Shown here: in pieces, positions 31,407 through 38,939 of the stretch | How positions within the stretch are numbered: position 1 is the stretch's first letter | Layout: every line of letters begins with the position of its first letter | Source: a virus | IMG/VR virus record: IMGVR_UViG_3300042560_002642 | Location: 1-49,946 of that record | Length of the DNA: 49,946 nt | Reading direction: 5' to 3' (one strand) | The notes under the pieces: model-generated | Database searches by the model: none | Told to the model about the DNA's origin: nothing | What the model saw: the letters and a program-made list of their open reading frames with translations, nothing else | Translations under genes and position numbers: made by a program

Positions 31407-32073
31407 AAACTGTGTCAGTTAAGTTCCCTGTTTGGAAGAATGATTGCAGTTTTTCTGTCATCTGCAAAAATTCTCCGATGTTGTCTTGCGAGAGAAATAG
31501 TTGAACCATCCTGACATGAGAAGAAGGAACGTGCAAAACACCGAGGTCGGTCGGTTTGTTTTCGATTGCTTCGGTAGCGGTGGGTTCTGGCAGCGCTACT
31601 TCTTGACCAAAACTTACCGGGGCAAGCTTTTTTTCCAGCTCCAGGAAATCAAACCCGGTAATTTCCATGTCAAACGTTCCGTTGTCCAGCTCGATTAACA
31701 GCTCGTCCAGTTTAGGAAAATCCCATTCCGACATTTCTTTAATTTTGTTGTCGGCAATCAAATCTGCAATTTCATGAGATTCGTCCTCGTACTGTTGATA
31801 TTCAACAGGGTACTTCGACAGACCAAGAGCCTTAGCCGCAAGAATTCTCCCGTGGCCTCTTGTTACTAAACCGCTCCGGGTAGAAACCGTCGCCGGTTGT
31901 CTGATTCCGTTTTCTTGAAAAATTTTTGTGAGAATTTCAATTTGTCTATTTGGGTGCTTGTTCGGGTTTTTGGGGTGAGCGATAAATTTGTCTATGTCCA
32001 ACAGCTCGGAAAAAGAACACCATACGTTTACGCCATCAATCTGATTTTTAGAAACTTCTTTATTATTATTCAT
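31360..32073 (-). CDS. ParB-like (sulfiredoxin-fold) protein, first gene of the modification operon
   Basis: A 237-aa protein. Residues about 22-115 form the ParB N-terminal domain: IAHPKNPNKHPNRQIEILTK, IRQPATV, GLVTRGHGRILAAKALG with the GHGR box (73-76), and HEIADLIADNKI. The C-terminal 120 residues have no known match. ParB-like domains accompany phage DNA methylases and base modification genes, where they may bind DNA and target or switch the enzymes using nucleotide. It opens the operon and is divergent from the replication genes. Confidence 0.8.
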   Translation of the reverse strand: MNNNKEVSKNQIDGVNVWCSFSELLDIDKFIAHPKNPNKHPNRQIEILTKIFQENGIRQPATVSTRSGLVTRGHGRILAAKALGLSKYPVEYQQYEDESHEIADLIADNKIKEMSEWDFPKLDELLIELDNGTFDMEITGFDFLELEKKLAPVSFGQEVALPEPTATEAIENKPTDLGVLHVPSSHVRMVQLFLSQDNIGEFLQMTEKLQSFFQTGNLTDTVYETIRAQYKSVVATV

Positions 32074-32108
32074 GGAAAAAATTAAACCACCTAATCTCTG
32101 AAAATCGC

Positions 32109-32128
32109 AAGCGAAAAAAAAATCGCTT
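32109..32128. other. Hairpin with an eight-A loop in the divergent intergenic region
   Basis: AAGCGA (32109-32114) and TCGCTT (32123-32128) pair around eight A. On the plus strand T-rich sequence follows, so it could stop incoming plus-strand transcription or act as an operator between the modification operon and replication genes. Confidence 0.4.
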
Positions 32129-32155
32129 TTCTTTTATACGAGCCCGAGGTTTAAG

Positions 32156-32188
32156 ACCCCCATCAAAAAAATTTATCAGCTGGGGGGT
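32156..32188 (+). promoter_or_regulatory. Possible ribosome-site-masking hairpin before the replication gene
   Basis: ACCCCC (32156-32161) can pair with GGGGGT (32183-32188), leaving a 21-base loop. The G run is the only strong ribosome-site candidate before ATG 32197, so folding could reduce translation. Confidence 0.4.
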
Positions 32189-32196
32189 TCGGGGGA

Positions 32197-33060
32197 ATGC
32201 CGAGGGTTAACATTGAGGATTCTTTGTACAGGGATCCAAACTTCTTAAAATTGTGCGTCGCTATCCAGTGTCAATACAAGGCCTTAGGGCTTTTAGTAAC
32301 CGCCTTTTCTTTAGCCCAGAAACATTTCTTATCGGTCGAACACGACCGTTTAATCCCGAAAGAAGAATTTCCTGAAGACCTAAAAATTTTGTGCAAACAC
32401 GGGTTTGTCGAAGAAAAAAGCAGCGGTTTTTATGTAAAAGGGAGCGAATCGCAGTTTTCCTGGTTAATTCAGAGGTCGAACGCTGGTAAGTCTCAGAAAA
32501 CAAAAAGAAAAGAGCCCAGGAAACGACCGAAAACGGACGATGAACGGAACCGAACGGAACCTAACGGGTCGGAACCTCTTTCTCTTACTCTTTCTCTTTC
32601 TCCTACTCTTTCTCCCTCTCCAGCTAATACTCTTTCTCAAAAAACTGATTTAGAAAATAGAGAAGAGAAGAACGATGTTCTATTCCCGCAAGCCCAAAAA
32701 ACGACCGTTTTACAACCAGACAAGGAAATAAACAGGCAGATTTGGGATTCTTACCGCTCTTCCTACAAAAACCGCTACGGGGTAGAACCCGTCAGAAATG
32801 CCACTATCAACGCTCAGGTTTCCCAGCTCGCTAAGCGGCTGGGGAAAGAGGCTGTTGAAATAGTTTCTTTTTATTTAAAACACAGCGATGGGTTCTATGT
32901 TTCTAAGTGTCACCCTGTAGGCCTTTGTCTGAGGGATGCAGAATCTTTAAGAACCCAGTGGCTCCGGGGAAAAGCCATAACTAGGAACGATGTGAAGCGT
33001 TTTGAACAGAACCAGGAAAGGTTGAATTTAATGCAAGCTATTGAACGAGGTGAAATATGA
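32197..33060 (+). CDS. Replication initiator-like protein (287 aa)
   Basis: The N-terminal 95 residues form a winged-helix-like domain (LYRDPNFLKLCVAIQCQYKALGLL-type start), followed by a basic linker (KTKRKEPRKRPK), a Ser/Leu/Thr/Pro low-complexity linker coded by a CT-rich run (32577-32627), and a C-terminal domain of about 100 residues (YGVEPVRNATINAQVSQL, SFYLKHSDGFYVSKCHPVG) like DnaT/phage primosomal proteins. It opens the plus-strand replication genes and overlaps the next by four bases. Origin binding and helicase recruitment are inferred. Confidence 0.6.
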   Translation: MPRVNIEDSLYRDPNFLKLCVAIQCQYKALGLLVTAFSLAQKHFLSVEHDRLIPKEEFPEDLKILCKHGFVEEKSSGFYVKGSESQFSWLIQRSNAGKSQKTKRKEPRKRPKTDDERNRTEPNGSEPLSLTLSLSPTLSPSPANTLSQKTDLENREEKNDVLFPQAQKTTVLQPDKEINRQIWDSYRSSYKNRYGVEPVRNATINAQVSQLAKRLGKEAVEIVSFYLKHSDGFYVSKCHPVGLCLRDAESLRTQWLRGKAITRNDVKRFEQNQERLNLMQAIERGEI

Positions 33061-33671
33061 ACCCTGAAGCCAGAAAAAAAATTGCTTACGAGTTAGAGGC
33101 TATGAGCGTTTATTATTCCAAACAGCTCAACCCCCAAGCGCTCAGCATGATGGTTTCTGACCTGGAGGATCTCCCGGCGGAACTTGTTTTGATGGCGATT
33201 AAAAAGTATCGGCAGAATCCCAAGAACCGAACCTTCCCTCTACCGGCACAGATTCGCGAGATAATCCATCCCTCTGCTGACGATAGGGCCGTTTCCATCG
33301 AACTCTCCAGGAAAATACTCAAAGCACTAGGAACGCACGGCTGGTCTTGGCAGCACGGCTATTACGAAAACGGAAAACCGTATTTTGAAGACGACAAGGG
33401 CAACAGGTTTGAAACTTTTCAACAAGCTGTTGTTTCGGAGCTAGGTTTAATCGGCTGGGAAATCGTGGAAAGTCGAGGCGGATGGCAGAACCTGGCGACC
33501 ATGGCAAACGAGCAGGAGGAGGGAATTTATCAGGCCCAGCTGAGAGACCAGATTGAGGCGGCTATTAAAAACAAAAAGTCTGGAGTGGATGTTTCTAAAC
33601 TTTCCCTCCCGAGCCCTGAGGCAGATGCTGTGAAGGCTCTTTTGTCTGGATTCGAGTTTAAAAGCCCATGA
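33057..33671 (+). CDS. Helicase loader-like replication protein (204 aa)
   Basis: A 204-aa helical protein. The first 70 residues (LEAMSVYYSKQLNPQALSMM, DLPAELVLMAIKKYRQNPKN, FPLPAQIREII) match the common loader/lambda P-like N-terminal pattern in phages. The rest is charged and helical. No replicative helicase is in the genome, so it may load host DnaB at the phage origin. It is coupled on both sides by ATGA overlaps. Confidence 0.6.
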   Translation: MNPEARKKIAYELEAMSVYYSKQLNPQALSMMVSDLEDLPAELVLMAIKKYRQNPKNRTFPLPAQIREIIHPSADDRAVSIELSRKILKALGTHGWSWQHGYYENGKPYFEDDKGNRFETFQQAVVSELGLIGWEIVESRGGWQNLATMANEQEEGIYQAQLRDQIEAAIKNKKSGVDVSKLSLPSPEADAVKALLSGFEFKSP

Positions 33672-33823
33672 GTTATTCGAAGGGGAAAATTGAGGTCAGA
33701 ACCGTGGATTGGCTGTTGTTGTTTATTTGTTTTGTTTTGTCTTCGGTTCTTATGTGTTTGGTTTACGAAAGCGAAATAGCAGAGATTGAACTTAAAACAA
33801 CGAACAAAAAGGAGAACAAATGA
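33668..33823 (+). CDS. Small single-pass membrane protein (51 aa)
   Basis: ATG 33668 overlaps the preceding stop and TGA 33821-33823 overlaps the next start. The product has a charged N-terminus, one membrane helix (about residues 15-33, DWLLLFICFVLSSVLMCLVY) and a charged end (KTTNKKENK). The double overlap supports a real gene. The function is unknown; exclusion or membrane anchoring of replication are options. Confidence 0.6.
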   Translation: MSYSKGKIEVRTVDWLLLFICFVLSSVLMCLVYESEIAEIELKTTNKKENK

Positions 33824-34026
33824 GCGTGCTGTTATTGGCTATATCCCTTTTCCCGTTTAGGCCGGGGTGGGATGCTTGTCAGGTTCAAACTGTCAGAACT
33901 TACTATGCTTACAACCAGTGCTTTAGGAATGATGTGGTTGTGGGAGCAAGAATAGAAGGGGGAGGGGTTTTGTTGACTTGCTCTAGCGTAAGCGTGATTT
34001 GCCCAAAACAAAATGAATCAGCCTAG
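33820..34026 (+). CDS. Small exported-looking protein with Cys pairs (68 aa)
   Basis: ATG 33820 has AAAAAGGAGAAC upstream. The N-terminus is hydrophobic (SVLLLAISLFPF) but has no clear cleavage site. Four Cys (DACQ, NQCF, LTCSS, VICPK) could form two disulphides outside the cytoplasm. It overlaps both neighbours. Unknown family. Confidence 0.5.
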   Translation: MSVLLLAISLFPFRPGWDACQVQTVRTYYAYNQCFRNDVVVGARIEGGGVLLTCSSVSVICPKQNESA

Positions 34027-34360
34027 TCACATAAAAAACGAAACATCAATCGTGTCTAAGGCGTTCAACTTGCCCTATTCCGACAAAATTATTATCGGCA
34101 GGTTGATTAAATTGGCTCAGAGGCATTCGCGCTTGATGGAAATATCTTTAATAAAGAAATTGTCGTTGTTGCAGACCGAGGAGCTCGAAACCATTGAGGG
34201 AGACATTCGGGCTATCGTTTCGAATTACGGCCTAAGGGTCAGTTTCGAGAGGAGAACCAACGGGTACACGGTCAGGTTGCACGACAAGAATAACTCAACA
34301 ACTAACACACTCGGAGGATCGAACAATGGATACGGTATCGGAAAACCAAAACAGTTGTGA
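34013..34360 (+). CDS. Unknown protein in the recombination operon (115 aa)
   Basis: A 115-aa soluble protein with a helical core (YSDKIIIGRLIKLAQRHSRL, ISLIKKLSLLQTEELETI) and a strand-rich end (RVSFERRTNGYTVRL). It overlaps the gene before by 14 bases and the gene after by 35 bases, so it belongs to one coupled unit leading to the RecE-like exonuclease. No family recognised. Confidence 0.55.
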   Translation: MNQPSHIKNETSIVSKAFNLPYSDKIIIGRLIKLAQRHSRLMEISLIKKLSLLQTEELETIEGDIRAIVSNYGLRVSFERRTNGYTVRLHDKNNSTTNTLGGSNNGYGIGKPKQL

Positions 34361-34604
34361 GCTCAAGGAACAGCTCAAAACTACAACAAACGAGTTCCTA
34401 TTGATGATACAGAGGTACGAGCATTTAACAGCCCAGCTTCTCAAGAAACTAGAGGCGATGACGAATAGGGCGCTCGCTGCCGAATACCAAAACAAACTGG
34501 TGGAAACTCTGCTGTTCTCCGGAACGGTTCTTACAGAATCAGAATACCATCGCTTAGTAACATTTACAGTTCGGGAGAATAAACCAAATGTCTCAGCTAA
34601 TTAA
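34326..34604 (+). CDS. Coiled-coil protein, unknown (92 aa)
   Basis: A 92-aa, mostly helical protein (LKEQLKTTTNEFLLMIQRYE, LTAQLLKKLEAMTNRALAAE). GGAGG lies eight bases before ATG 34326. It overlaps its neighbours, ending 17 bases inside the exonuclease gene. A small accessory factor of recombination is possible; nothing more can be said. Confidence 0.6.
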   Translation: MDTVSENQNSCELKEQLKTTTNEFLLMIQRYEHLTAQLLKKLEAMTNRALAAEYQNKLVETLLFSGTVLTESEYHRLVTFTVRENKPNVSAN

Positions 34605-35454
34605 TTGGAATTTAAAACCTCACTGGAAGGAAAACCTAAGCAACGAAGAGTACCACGCTGACAAATCGGCGGTCGGCTCCAGTACCCTTCGGAAAGTTCT
34701 TAAAAGCCCATTAAGTTTTCACGCTGATTTTTATGGGCAGAAAAAAGAGGAGCCAAACGAGGCTATGCGCTTTGGAAATCTGGTTCACGCAGCCGTTCTT
34801 GAGGGCCCTATGTTTCTGGAAAAAATGGTAGTGGCTCCCAAGTTTGTCGGCCTAACGAAAGACGGTAGGGAAAGCACCCAATCCGGGGAGGCCAAAAAGA
34901 AAAAGGCGGAATGGTATTCGGCGATGGAGGCAGAAAACCGAATTATAGTCACCGAAGAAGAGCAAGAAAAAATAGTGGGGATTATTAATTCGATAAACTC
35001 CCACGAAGGCGCTTTGAAGCTGTTGGCGAACGGCGCGAGAGAAGTTTCTGGGTACTTTTCCGACCCGGAGACCGGAATCGTAAACAAAATCAGGCCGGAC
35101 TTTGTGTCGTTTGATTTGGGCGCTCTAGTCGACCTAAAAACCACTCAGAGCGTGCTAAAACAAGACTTCCAGAAAACAATCTGGAACTATCGGTACGACT
35201 TTCAGCTGGCTATGTACTCCGAGGGGATTAAAGCAATCACTGGAAGGTACCCCAAGTATCAGGCCCTTATTGCCGTTGAAACCACAGCGCCGTACGAGGT
35301 AGCTGTTTACATCGCAGACGAGGGAATGATTTCCAAGGGGCAGGAAGACTACAGAAGGGCGCTGGACACTCTGTCGGAGTGTTTGTCGACCGATTCGTGG
35401 CCTAGATACCAGAGAGAAATCGAGGACATCTCATTGCCCGGCTGGGCGTTTTGA
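34588..35454 (+). CDS. RecE-like 5'-3' exonuclease (PD-(D/E)XK, DUF3799-like)
   Basis: A 288-aa PD-(D/E)XK nuclease like the C-terminal part of exonuclease VIII. Features are YHADKSAVGSSTLRKVLKSP (residues 22-41), MRFGNLVHAAVLE (61-73) and the catalytic set with REVSGYF, RPDFVS and VDLKTT (Asp and Asp-x-Lys near residues 171 and 184-187). YDFQLAMYSEGI is the conserved Gln-Tyr segment. Such enzymes resect double-strand ends to give 3' tails for annealing. The RecT-like protein follows two genes later. Confidence 0.85.
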   Translation: MSQLINWNLKPHWKENLSNEEYHADKSAVGSSTLRKVLKSPLSFHADFYGQKKEEPNEAMRFGNLVHAAVLEGPMFLEKMVVAPKFVGLTKDGRESTQSGEAKKKKAEWYSAMEAENRIIVTEEEQEKIVGIINSINSHEGALKLLANGAREVSGYFSDPETGIVNKIRPDFVSFDLGALVDLKTTQSVLKQDFQKTIWNYRYDFQLAMYSEGIKAITGRYPKYQALIAVETTAPYEVAVYIADEGMISKGQEDYRRALDTLSECLSTDSWPRYQREIEDISLPGWAF

Positions 35455-35465
35455 AAAGGAAAAAA

Positions 35466-35674
35466 ATGAAAACCAAAAAATACAGACAAAACGTTTGCGA
35501 CCTGTTGGAAGAAACAGAAATCATGGAGAAAAAATAGCAAAAGCCCTTAAACAAAGGGCGATTGAACTCGAAGCAGAAGAAGCACCTAACGATAATTTGT
35601 TCAACGCCATTTTTGATGTGGCCCGACAAGCGCACGTTATGCAATACAAACTTGTTTCACTTTTAGGAGAATAA
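35466..35674 (+). pseudogene. Small gene interrupted by a frameshift at a six-A run
   Basis: From ATG 35466 the frame gives 23 codons and stops at TAG 35535-35537, right after AAAAAA (35529-35534). In the -1 frame an open stretch continues to TAA 35674 with well-formed helical protein (AIAKALKQRAIELEAEE-type, FNAIFDVARQAHVMQ). One more A would give a continuous 69-aa protein. It lies between recE- and recT-like genes. It may be a real broken gene, a slippage-expressed gene, or a homopolymer sequencing error. Confidence 0.6.
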
Positions 35675-35675
35675 A

Positions 35676-36341
35676 ATGGAAAACGTAGAAACCCAGCAGC
35701 AAACAACAAAAGGGATTATCACAGTAAACGAAAACCAAGGCCTGGTCGCCAAGGACAACTCGGAACTTTTAAGAATGATTCAGGTCATGATGAAGGGTCA
35801 GGCGTTTCCCCGAACGCTCGACACCGAAGCAAAGGTGATTGCGGCCTGGCAAGTCGCGGCCTCGCTAAAAATTCCGCCAGCGGTTGCTATTCAAAATTTG
35901 GCAATCGTAAACGGTTCTATTTGTATGTGGGGTCAGCTGCCGAAGGCGCTCGCAGAGGCCACGGGAGAGCTCGAAGAGTTTAAGATCGTGGTAATTGACG
36001 AAACCCAGACCCCGATTTGTTTGGAAAATAAAAACCTTAACGCGGAACCCTGGGGAGCGGTCTGCACCATTAAACGAAAAAACCGCGACCGCAACGAATA
36101 CGCTTTTACAATAAGTGACATGAAGAAAGCCGGGCTCGACAAAAAACAAGGGCCTTGGCGGGACTATACCAAAATCATGCTTATGCGTAGAGCTATCGGC
36201 ACGGCTATCAAGTTTGAATTCCCGGACGCTGTTATGGGTGTTCCTATTGCGGAATACGATTTTCATCAAGCGCCGGACATAAAAGAGGTTTCGCCTTCGA
36301 AAAGCCGGGCTGACCTCTTGAAATCTGAACTTAGCCAATAA
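35676..36341 (+). CDS. RecT-like single-strand annealing protein
   Basis: A 221-aa protein. LDTEAKVIAAWQVAASLKIP, PAVAIQNLAIVNGSICMWGQ and LPKALAEATGELEEF (about residues 48-100) match the RecT/Redbeta-like pattern, as does KIMLMRRAIGTAIKFEFPDA (about 168-187). Paired with the RecE-like exonuclease it would anneal resected ends for recombination-driven replication or repair. The C-terminal tail is short. The family match is by pattern and position. Confidence 0.7.
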   Translation: MENVETQQQTTKGIITVNENQGLVAKDNSELLRMIQVMMKGQAFPRTLDTEAKVIAAWQVAASLKIPPAVAIQNLAIVNGSICMWGQLPKALAEATGELEEFKIVVIDETQTPICLENKNLNAEPWGAVCTIKRKNRDRNEYAFTISDMKKAGLDKKQGPWRDYTKIMLMRRAIGTAIKFEFPDAVMGVPIAEYDFHQAPDIKEVSPSKSRADLLKSELSQ

Positions 36342-36419
36342 CCGGAAAAAACAACGCAGAACAAACCGTTTGCAGTTACAAAGAAAAAATGGTTTATTCT
36401 GGTTTCCCCGAGCATAATA

Positions 36420-36455
36420 GAGGGGGGTTGAAGGTACCTCAATGCCCAACCCCTC
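36420..36455 (+). other. Hairpin between recT-like and glycosyltransferase genes
   Basis: GAGGGGGGTTG (36420-36430) pairs with CAACCCCTC (36447-36455), nine pairs with a two-base bulge. No T tract follows, so it is not a standard terminator. It lies 11 bases before the glycosyltransferase ATG, which has no ribosome site, so it may control that start. Confidence 0.45.
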
Positions 36456-36466
36456 TCGTCAAAAAC

Positions 36467-37522
36467 ATGAAGACACTACTAGCATTTTCACCAGCGTACA
36501 CCGATGCAACAAGTTTCTACCGCTCTTTTGGTCCTCTGGGAGAGCTGAAAAGACAATACCCAGAACTAAACATTTTAAAAGGCGAAGAAGTAAATTGGGC
36601 CACCCTAGCGATGGTTGACGGGCTCTTTCTTCAGAGGCCTTTTAGCGCTACCCACGCTCAGGTAATTGATATGGCCCAGAGCAACGGGAAAAAAATCTGG
36701 ATTGATTACGACGACGATTTATATTCTGTCCCGCTGGGGAACAGGGCCTACAAAATTTATCACAACCAACAAACTCAGAACAACATAACCACTTTGGTGG
36801 CGAAGGCTGACTTTGTTTCTGTTTCCACGCACCAGCTCAAGAGAAGGCTCTGCGAAATCCTGAACAAGATAAAAGAAAAAAATGTTCCGGGCGCGAAAAC
36901 AAATCATGACAAAGTCAGAGTCATACCGAACGCCTACAATCCAAATTTTTGTAAGTACAGAGGCCAGGTAAATCAGCAGAGGAAAATTATCACCTGGAGG
37001 GGCAGTGATACCCATGACAAGGATCTTCTCGTTTACACTAGCGCGCTAAAACAAGCTTTTTCCACTGACCTTTCCTGGACAATGAATTTAATAGGTCAGC
37101 CTTTTTGGTACACCATAGAGCAGATTGCTAGCATTCCTGAAATAAAAGAAAGCAACCTGATTGTTACCCCGGCCCTAGACCCGGCGGAATACTGGAAAAT
37201 GCTCTACCAAACTAACCCTTCTCTCGTGTTTGTTCCTCTGTGGGATTGTCCTTTCAACCGAGCCAAATCAAACATAGCTTGGATAGAGGGAGCCCACGCC
37301 GGAGCCGGTTGCCTCGGGCCCGACTGGGAAGAGTGGCGAAAGCCGGGCATTTTAAATTATAAAGACCCTAAAGATTTTTATGAAAAAATGCTGGCCGTTT
37401 TGAAGGGCGAAATTAACACCATGAAACTTTACGAGGACGGATGGCAATACATTCAAGAAAACTTGCTGTTAGAAAAAATAAATCCACTAAGAAAGCAGAT
37501 CCTAGACGAAATGTGGAGCTGA
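36467..37522 (+). CDS. Glycosyltransferase, GT-B fold (GT4-like)
   Basis: A 351-aa protein. Start 36467 is chosen from the N-terminal strand KTLLAFSPAYTDATSFYRS; a longer frame exists. KKIWIDYDDDLYSVP (about residues 71-85), VRVIPNAYNP (about 146-155) and ITWRGSDTHDKDLLVY are typical of phage and bacterial GT4-like enzymes that contain the DDD motif, and NIAWIEGAHAGAGCLGPDW is the donor site region. The acceptor is unknown. It is between recombination genes and the resolvase, away from the sugar genes. Confidence 0.75.
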   Translation: MKTLLAFSPAYTDATSFYRSFGPLGELKRQYPELNILKGEEVNWATLAMVDGLFLQRPFSATHAQVIDMAQSNGKKIWIDYDDDLYSVPLGNRAYKIYHNQQTQNNITTLVAKADFVSVSTHQLKRRLCEILNKIKEKNVPGAKTNHDKVRVIPNAYNPNFCKYRGQVNQQRKIITWRGSDTHDKDLLVYTSALKQAFSTDLSWTMNLIGQPFWYTIEQIASIPEIKESNLIVTPALDPAEYWKMLYQTNPSLVFVPLWDCPFNRAKSNIAWIEGAHAGAGCLGPDWEEWRKPGILNYKDPKDFYEKMLAVLKGEINTMKLYEDGWQYIQENLLLEKINPLRKQILDEMWS

Positions 37523-38007
37523 GAATCAGGCCTAGGCTCGTGGGGAATTTAATCGAGCACCTCCCCCCTTCGGCTTTGGCTATCATCAACAGCCTTAATC
37601 AGGACAAACAAAGACCAAGCCTTTCTTTTGCTTTGTCTATGCTCCCGCCTACAGTGAATCACGCCTACATTCATACCAGGTTTAATGCTCGACTAAGCGA
37701 AGAATATAAATTTTTTAAGTCGGTCGTTTCCGCGACAGTCAGGGTTACGAACCCGGCTTTTAAAATCTCCGGAACCGCTTGCGTGATGATTCTTCTCGAA
37801 AGCCCGCGATGGATTACAAAAAAGCACACGATTCGGGCTATGGATTTAGACAACAGGGTCAAGCCTATGCTGGACGCTATTAAAGAATCAATAAACTCCC
37901 CAGACGAAACTAACTGGGAACTTCACGTTTACAAGGTGGCATCTAAAAAAGAACAGACCACAGTTGCTATTTTTGACCTTGGCGACGTAATCAACTACCA
38001 CAATTAA
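37441..38007 (+). CDS. RusA-like Holliday junction resolvase
   Basis: The core of about 120 residues matches RusA: LPPTVNHAYIHTRFNARLS, then the acidic active site DLDNRVKPMLDAIKES (near residues 138-153) and NSPDETNWELHVYK. RusA cuts four-way junctions as a dimer. The given start overlaps the glycosyltransferase by 82 bases; the true start may be later, for example GTG 37540, so the N-terminus is unsure. It would clear junctions before packaging. Confidence 0.8.
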   Translation: MAIHSRKLAVRKNKSTKKADPRRNVELRIRPRLVGNLIEHLPPSALAIINSLNQDKQRPSLSFALSMLPPTVNHAYIHTRFNARLSEEYKFFKSVVSATVRVTNPAFKISGTACVMILLESPRWITKKHTIRAMDLDNRVKPMLDAIKESINSPDETNWELHVYKVASKKEQTTVAIFDLGDVINYHN

Positions 38008-38010
38008 GTA

Positions 38011-38038
38011 TTGCCCCTGGTATTCCTTTTGGTATTAT
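38011..38038 (+). promoter_or_regulatory. Promoter before the RHH regulator and packaging genes
   Basis: TTGCCC (38011-38016), 16 bases, then extended -10 TGGTATTAT (38030-38038). Transcription would start near 38045, and AAAGGAG lies before ATG 38059. The -35 TTGCCC is the same as in the minus-strand promoter at 28030-28035. Confidence 0.6.
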
Positions 38039-38058
38039 GAGGCCAAAGGAGACCAATA

Positions 38059-38262
38059 ATGGAACTATCAACGGTTCATACAGCTCTATCCAGGGCCCAG
38101 GAAAAATCAAAACAACAAACCCTTGTAACCTCAAGCTATAAGGTAGACCCGGAAAAGAAGGAACTCGCAGAAATGATTTGTCTCAAAAACGGGACAACTC
38201 TCAGCGAATTTGTCCGACAAGCTATCGAATGTTTGGTTGAGGACTACACTGGTAAAAAGTGA
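38059..38262 (+). CDS. Ribbon-helix-helix-like DNA-binding protein (67 aa)
   Basis: A 67-aa protein whose second half matches RHH/CopG regulators: a basic strand (SSYKVDPEKKELAEMI) then two helices (NGTTLSEFVRQAIECLVEDY). It has its own promoter and stands at the head of the packaging operon, so it could autoregulate or activate late genes. Its stop overlaps the small terminase start (GTGA). Confidence 0.65.
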   Translation: MELSTVHTALSRAQEKSKQQTLVTSSYKVDPEKKELAEMICLKNGTTLSEFVRQAIECLVEDYTGKK

Positions 38263-38939
38263 GTCCAGACAAAAAAAAACAGAAAGAGGAGATGCAGAGG
38301 GTTAAAGAACTCTACATGGCATCTCCGCATGTCGAGTGGCCCATGTTTGTCAAAAGCATGGGTTGGGATTTGACGTCTGCCAACAAACAATACAAGTCTT
38401 ACAAAAATTGGGTTGTTCAAAAAAAAGATATTCTCTCAAAAGAACACGCCGAAAAAATAGCTGAACTTGTTTTCGATTACAAAAGCAAGTGGCACCAAGA
38501 AGTTCTTCAAACACTCCGCGAATATCCAAAAGCCAGCGACGTAATGCTAAAAATTTTAAACGCAAGAATGACCCAGATTGTGCGTTTAATCAGGGAAGAC
38601 GAAGAGAACAACAAACTCCCGGCTGAACAGAGGCAAGAGAGTAAGTTCAAAAAAGTGACCACCGCAGAGCTGAGCTGTTTGGCAAACTCAATCAAAACAG
38701 TAACAGAAACGAAATACAAATCTCTGCTCATCGCAGACTGGAACGTGAAAATCGCGGAAAGCGTTTCGACACCAGAGACCATGTCTGCCGAACAAAACAA
38801 AAAAATGGAAACAGAGTGGAATATTCAGGTTATTGGTCACGAAAAAATGAAGGCCTCTGACCTTCAGAAGGCCCTGACTCAATGGTACGACCGACCAATT
38901 CTGCCTCATACGCCGAGGGATCTCGATGCCGACAGCTAA
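38259..38939 (+). CDS. Terminase small subunit candidate (226 aa)
   Basis: It starts at GTG 38259 and lies directly before the large terminase, overlapping it by 14 bases. The N-terminal 60 residues are a helix-turn-helix-like segment (VKELYMASPHVEWPMFVKSM, SANKQYKSYKNWV), followed by a long helical part and an acidic end. Small subunits recognise DNA and feed the motor. Assignment is by position and shape. Confidence 0.7.
   Translation: MSPDKKKQKEEMQRVKELYMASPHVEWPMFVKSMGWDLTSANKQYKSYKNWVVQKKDILSKEHAEKIAELVFDYKSKWHQEVLQTLREYPKASDVMLKILNARMTQIVRLIREDEENNKLPAEQRQESKFKKVTTAELSCLANSIKTVTETKYKSLLIADWNVKIAESVSTPETMSAEQNKKMETEWNIQVIGHEKMKASDLQKALTQWYDRPILPHTPRDLDADS

Noticed and set aside
32109-32128. 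Standard terminator or replication origin at the A-loop hairpin
   Set aside because: The stem is only six pairs with an all-A loop and no iterons were found beside it, so only a general regulatory note is supported.
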